Shown here one piece after another: positions 59,855-64,000 of a stretch of DNA of 64,000 bases. This DNA comes from Lentisphaeria bacterium. Its GTDB lineage: Bacteria > Verrucomicrobiota > Lentisphaeria > Victivallales > Victivallaceae. The position numbers and the translations under genes were made by a program. Position 1 is the stretch's first letter. The number at the start of each line of letters is the position of its first letter. The stretch spans positions 1-64,000 of the forward strand of contig JAFTJQ010000004.1 in the NCBI GenBank assembly GCA_017456285.1, written 5' to 3'. The notes beneath the pieces are model-generated. The model saw nothing but the letters and a program-made list of their open reading frames with translations. It was not told the DNA's origin and did not search any database.

Positions 59855-62668
59855 TTAATCATCAATCGGGCGGCCGCCGGCGTCAATTTTTTTGCCGAGT
59901 TTTTTTGCAGTTCCGTCAGCGACAGCAACTCTTTGCAACAAGTCGATACGATCCCACTCTGGAGCATCGGCATAACTGCCGCTATCTAAATATTGCAGAA
60001 TCGAGTAAAGCAGATACTCTGATGCCGCATTATTTTTATTCAAATTAAATCCGCAGATAATCAAACGGCCTTTCCCGACTTTGTATTCGGCAAGCAATGA
60101 CTTGTGTCTAATCATTTTGAATGACGGAATCAATTCAAATAACGGCTTAAATTCCGGCATGTTTTCATCTGTAACCAATGATTTTGAGTTAGTCATGAGT
60201 TCATAAAACTGCCAATCTGCAAAGTTTTCATGCGGAAATTTCTCCCAAACAGGATGCTGATTAACAAATCCTCCTGAATGTCCCAAACTTCTGCCTGAAG
60301 TATGCGGTCTGAAAGTCTCTGCCAAAGTTTCACCGGGGAAGTTATTTAATAACAAAACTCCCCCGCCCTGCTCCATAAAAGCGAGTTCATCAGCACTTAA
60401 TCTATCAACCATTTTTGCAGAATTTGCAACTGCTTCAACTTGCGGAAAGAACCACAAATTCCAACAATTTTTTACTGTAATTTTTTCTGTGACTACTTCG
60501 GCACTTAAGATTGCCTTTTTCCCAGCCGTCAAGTTCGGAACTGTAAACTCAATTTGAGTCAATTTACTGATTTGCCCATTTGCGATTTCAGCGATTTCAA
60601 TAGTTTTTTCCGCCTCAACTTTACCGTCAATTGCTAACTGCCACTTAACCTGACAATTTTTCAAACTCTCTTTCCCGTAATGCGACAAACTCAAACTTGC
60701 TGAAAACGCCTCATTTGCCCGGTAGTTACGGAATTTCCCCATACTGCACAACAACACCGAATCATTATTATAACGCAGTATATCGGCAGTAGTTTCACCG
60801 TACTTCTCCTCATAAAACTCATTAAATAATCCGCACGGATAACCGATTGTGTGCCAATGGGTATCAATTCCGCCTAAATAATCGTATCCTGTAATACTCG
60901 GACAACTGCGGAGATTTTCAATTAATTGCTTACGAAGTGCGGAGATAAAAAGGGTATTATACTCGTAATATTTTTTCCAATTCTGATACACCCCGTGTCT
61001 CTGCATATTCTTTCTCGCAGCAACAAAAAGGTCGGTTCCGATATAGGTATCCTCATAACGCTTTTCCAAATCAAAATCCAAATATCCGCCCAAAATTCCG
61101 ATTTCATGGCTCAAACACGGTTTGCCTTTGTAAGCACTTAAAAGTTCTTCCATTTTCTCCGTCCCCGGAAAATCATCATGCTCGTAGCTGAAGTATGAAC
61201 AGCACAAGCCCCCGTAAACATCTGAAAATTCAGAAACTTTTGCCAACTTCTCCGCATCATGCGGATATGGATACATTTCGATATTTGCTCCATCCTGAAG
61301 TTGATACTCAATGCCTCTGATTGCCTCTTGAGGGTTAAAAAGCATACCGGGAGCAAGAGTTTTCATCATATTAACAACTTTCTGCAAGCGGATAATCGCC
61401 TCTTCTCCGATAATTTTTTCATTGCCCTCGCACAAAATTACCGCACAACTGTGACGGCGAATCATGCGAATAATTGCTTCAGCTTCCTCAAATGAATAGA
61501 CCGACGGGAATTCAGTTTGCACCAAAAATCCCAACTCATCACAAGCATCATAAAATGGTTCAGGCGGACACCAAGTGTGACAGCGGATAAAATTAAATCC
61601 TGCTTTTTTCAGCACGCCTAAATCTTTAAGGTACTTATCCTTATCAAAATGCGGATTGGTAGTTTCGGGGAAGTAGCAATGCTCGGTTACACCACGCAAA
61701 AATGTCGGCACATCATTCAGGAGCAATTGCGGATTGCGAGCAGTAAAAGTCCTTGCACCGTATTTAATTACTTCACGGTCAAGCAGATTATTTTTTGCAT
61801 CATACAAAGTTGCTTCAAAGTCATAAAGTTTCGGATTTTCATCACTCCACAATTCAGGAAGTTTAACATCACATTCAAAATCAAAAACATCTCTTTGGTC
61901 GCAGATAACTTCACCCGAATCGAGTATATTTCCGCCATCACGAACTTGATACTCCAGACGCTTTCTCTCGCCCCCTGCAAGTTCAAAATGCCAGTGAAGT
62001 TTACGATTTTCAAATGATACAAACCAATCCCGAAAAGCAGATTTTTGAGTTACATGAATTTTAACTCCGCCGCCAATCCCTCCACGCTCCGATTGATACC
62101 CCTGTGCCGCCAAGCCACGGTGCTGTCCCGGACGACATCCGGTCGGAATACCGTCATGGGATTTATCAAGTCGGTGATATGCACCGCCGTCATCATGGCG
62201 GTTGCAAACAATTATGATAAGTTCATTAACGCCCTTTTTAAGGAGTTTGGTTATCTCATAAGTTGATCCGACTGAATACCCTGTCGTATTACCCGCATAT
62301 TTGCCGTTGCAATAAACTGCACAGCCCCACATTGCAGGCCCGATTTGCAAAAAAGCCCGTTCATCCGATGCTAAATCAAGTTCAATCTCCTTGCGGTAAT
62401 ATCCGCTTCCGACCATAAATGAACTTGCCGCATGCGGAGTAAGCGACTTTCCCATTGGGAAATGAGGTTTTCGATAATCAGGATTAAATCTGGCAGTAAG
62501 TCCGAAAAAATCCTCTTCGTCAAAAAGTTCGTAATGGTCATCCCAATAACCGGGGATTACCATTTTTCCCGAATACTCTTTCAATGCCGGCAAATCACTT
62601 TTGCCGACTTCAAACTTTTGCGGATTATAGTAAAAATCCCAAACATCATTCAAAATAATATCACGCAT
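59855..62668 (-). CDS. Glycoside hydrolase family 2 protein
   Basis: A 937-residue enzyme with sugar-binding and immunoglobulin-like domains followed by a TIM-barrel. The acid/base region reads VILCEGNEKIIGE in place of the usual GNE context and the nucleophile region CLSHEIGILGG supplies the second Glu. RCHTWCPPEPFYDACDELGFLVQ is the conserved beta-galactosidase-like block. No signal peptide was seen at MRDIILNDVWDFYYN, so it may be cytoplasmic and act on imported sugars, in contrast to exported esterases. A galactosidase, glucuronidase or mannosidase is possible; the motif reading does not decide which. Confidence 0.85.
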   Translation of the reverse strand: MRDIILNDVWDFYYNPQKFEVGKSDLPALKEYSGKMVIPGYWDDHYELFDEEDFFGLTARFNPDYRKPHFPMGKSLTPHAASSFMVGSGYYRKEIELDLASDERAFLQIGPAMWGCAVYCNGKYAGNTTGYSVGSTYEITKLLKKGVNELIIIVCNRHDDGGAYHRLDKSHDGIPTGCRPGQHRGLAAQGYQSERGGIGGGVKIHVTQKSAFRDWFVSFENRKLHWHFELAGGERKRLEYQVRDGGNILDSGEVICDQRDVFDFECDVKLPELWSDENPKLYDFEATLYDAKNNLLDREVIKYGARTFTARNPQLLLNDVPTFLRGVTEHCYFPETTNPHFDKDKYLKDLGVLKKAGFNFIRCHTWCPPEPFYDACDELGFLVQTEFPSVYSFEEAEAIIRMIRRHSCAVILCEGNEKIIGEEAIIRLQKVVNMMKTLAPGMLFNPQEAIRGIEYQLQDGANIEMYPYPHDAEKLAKVSEFSDVYGGLCCSYFSYEHDDFPGTEKMEELLSAYKGKPCLSHEIGILGGYLDFDLEKRYEDTYIGTDLFVAARKNMQRHGVYQNWKKYYEYNTLFISALRKQLIENLRSCPSITGYDYLGGIDTHWHTIGYPCGLFNEFYEEKYGETTADILRYNNDSVLLCSMGKFRNYRANEAFSASLSLSHYGKESLKNCQVKWQLAIDGKVEAEKTIEIAEIANGQISKLTQIEFTVPNLTAGKKAILSAEVVTEKITVKNCWNLWFFPQVEAVANSAKMVDRLSADELAFMEQGGGVLLLNNFPGETLAETFRPHTSGRSLGHSGGFVNQHPVWEKFPHENFADWQFYELMTNSKSLVTDENMPEFKPLFELIPSFKMIRHKSLLAEYKVGKGRLIICGFNLNKNNAASEYLLYSILQYLDSGSYADAPEWDRIDLLQRVAVADGTAKKLGKKIDAGGRPIDD

Positions 62669-62689
62669 TTTTCTCTCCTGATAAATTAA

Positions 62690-64000
62690 TTAAATAAATA
62701 TCGGCAAATTATCCGATTGATTTCCCTCATTTTCGACGTCCAAAATATCATTGACATCGACAAATCTGCAACAAAATCCCCAGGCATTACCTGCTTTGCC
62801 ACTTAAACCCATTGTAAACTCATGCTCTCCTGCTTCAAGTGAAATGTCTTTCATAAACTCATCAGGAATCACGGGATTGGCAACATTTTTTTGCGACAAA
62901 AGTTCTTTGCCGTCACAGAAAAGCCGAAAATCGGAGTCACTGCCGAATAAAATACGGCAATTAACTGCTTTTTTGCACAAACACCGCCATTTGACGAATC
63001 GGACATAATCACCCTGCTCCAAAACACGCTCAAATTCCAGATAAGTTTTCGGACTTTTTACTTTGCTGAATTGCAATGAAGCAAGTTTATTTTCATCAAC
63101 ATACAATGCCTCAAAATTATCCTCGCCCATCACCGCTTCTGAAACTTCTACTTCAGCAAGAAGCGGAGTGCTTCTGTAAACATCATGGGAAAACAGTGGC
63201 CCGAATGCAGGCAATGGGCGATTCAAATTGTCATAAACATTGCCGATCGCATTGCAGCCGAAAGCATAAGCAACTTTGCACCCCAAAGTGGAAGAAGATG
63301 TCAAAATAATTTTGTCGCCCTCAAGTTTGCATTTAAAGGGGGGGACGCTTATTTTATTGTCACTTCCTGCTTCATGCAAAGAAAAAGTTGCAGCAAGCGA
63401 CCCTCCGCTATGGAGAGACCCTACTACATTTTTTACCTGAATAATTGTCAAATACTCATGGTATTTCTTATTTTCAACATACTCAATTTTGCCGATTTCG
63501 AGCGGGGGATTTTCATTTTCGATTCCACGGATAAAACAAGCCGCATCCGCCATTCTCCGACCTAAAATCGCCTGGGCGTTTCCGCTTAAATGGATAGAAT
63601 CATCCAACTCCAAATCAACTGTCGACACCATGATACAATTACCAATCAAATTGCCGATTAATCTCTGCTTCTCCCGAATTTTGCTCCACCGATTATCCAA
63701 AGCAAAATCATACGCCGTCGCCGTCCTTGCAAGCTGTGCCAAAACTATCGGGAGTTTTTCGTCGCCGAAATCACGACGCATCGCTCTAAATAACTCCAAA
63801 GTCCTTTGAGTATATAATTCAACATTTTCATCCGGCGAAGAATCACTGCACCCCTGATACCACAAAACTCCGGCAATTTTTGACCCATTCATAATAAATC
63901 GGTCATACATCGCCCCGTAGAGAGAATTTTCGCCTTGCTCTTTCAGTTCGGGATTCCAGAGTTTCATATTCGTTCCGCCGTGGGCTGAAGCAATCAAGCC
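62690..64000 (-). CDS. Sialate O-acetylesterase-like SGNH hydrolase (5' part missing)
   Basis: The gene runs off the window end; at least 435 residues are seen, lacking the N-terminal part. LIASAHGGTN matches the region after the catalytic Ser block, GVLWYQGCSDSSP is a conserved family block, and DDSIHLSGNAQ carries the DxxH of the SGNH triad. After it comes a beta-rich C-terminal domain (about 270-430). Members remove O-acetyl groups from sialic acids or from plant polysaccharides. It precedes the GH2 gene by 21 bases and opens the operon at least in this window. Confidence 0.85.
   Translation of the reverse strand, partial: GLIASAHGGTNMKLWNPELKEQGENSLYGAMYDRFIMNGSKIAGVLWYQGCSDSSPDENVELYTQRTLELFRAMRRDFGDEKLPIVLAQLARTATAYDFALDNRWSKIREKQRLIGNLIGNCIMVSTVDLELDDSIHLSGNAQAILGRRMADAACFIRGIENENPPLEIGKIEYVENKKYHEYLTIIQVKNVVGSLHSGGSLAATFSLHEAGSDNKISVPPFKCKLEGDKIILTSSSTLGCKVAYAFGCNAIGNVYDNLNRPLPAFGPLFSHDVYRSTPLLAEVEVSEAVMGEDNFEALYVDENKLASLQFSKVKSPKTYLEFERVLEQGDYVRFVKWRCLCKKAVNCRILFGSDSDFRLFCDGKELLSQKNVANPVIPDEFMKDISLEAGEHEFTMGLSGKAGNAWGFCCRFVDVNDILDVENEGNQSDNLPIFI

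Overview
The window looks like a chromosomal segment of an AT-rich, Gram-negative, fermentative gut-type bacterium, most likely a member of the Lentisphaerota (Victivallis relatives). The reasons are a pseudopilin of the H-X9-DG type with the classic [16 protein letters not shown] start (49805-50515), LpxA together with a PyrR regulator, a strongly divergent FtsZ that keeps the C-terminal DIPAY tail, and a GH2 / sialate-esterase type sugar operon. The phylum call is an inference from family knowledge, not a search result.

Layout. 1-1000: tandem 31-bp repeats, GC-rich hairpin DNA and gmhA. 1102-2785: an isolated phage portal gene with a small connector-like gene, next to a decayed drug/metabolite transporter (2932-3190). 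3296-5537: a GlmU-like left-handed beta-helix protein and GlmM. 5729-10955: an RND efflux pump, its adaptor and a divergent LysR regulator. 11053-22517: a long minus-strand run with lysophospholipid acyltransferase, nth, hisH, a HARE-HTH/nuclease-like gene, pyrC-pyrB-pyrR, dapA, lon, folC and tolB. 22943-25384: an MFS transporter and a Sel1-repeat protein. 25486-30764: a reduced dcw cluster mraZ-rsmH-ftsL-ftsI-murC with a clear four-box MraZ operator. 30910-34974: a small secreted protein, then a compact phage-like tail/lysis cassette. 35019-36111: YjdF and a TrmH-family methylase.

36303-48881 is one long plus-strand run: ileS (eukaryote-like type 2), apbE, lpxA, gpmI, an 846-residue alpha/beta-hydrolase plus HHxxxDG-acyltransferase fusion, a cupin, ftsA, divergent ftsZ and yjbQ, closed by a bidirectional terminator. 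48955-56922 holds a flavin reductase-like protein, the pseudopilin, a MITE-like repeat, hom-lysC, a glycosyltransferase, argG and a surface-repeat protein. 56923-57612 is an array of consecutive hairpins separated by an ATGAAGC/GCTTCAT heptamer, ending at tRNA-Phe. 57736-64000 is a minus-strand operon of a sialate O-acetylesterase-like protein (cut by the window end), GH2 glycosidase, DMT transporter and PatB-like C-S lyase.

The most unusual items are the hydrolase/acyltransferase fusion inside the lpxA-ftsA-ftsZ run, the hairpin mosaic beside tRNA-Phe, two separated phage-structural cassettes lodged among housekeeping genes without integrase or terminase (a decayed prophage or a dispersed gene-transfer-agent-like element), the degenerate GTPase and T7 motifs of FtsZ, and the RND pump lacking the usual TM4 aspartates. 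Functions rest on reading motifs by eye; no database search was possible.
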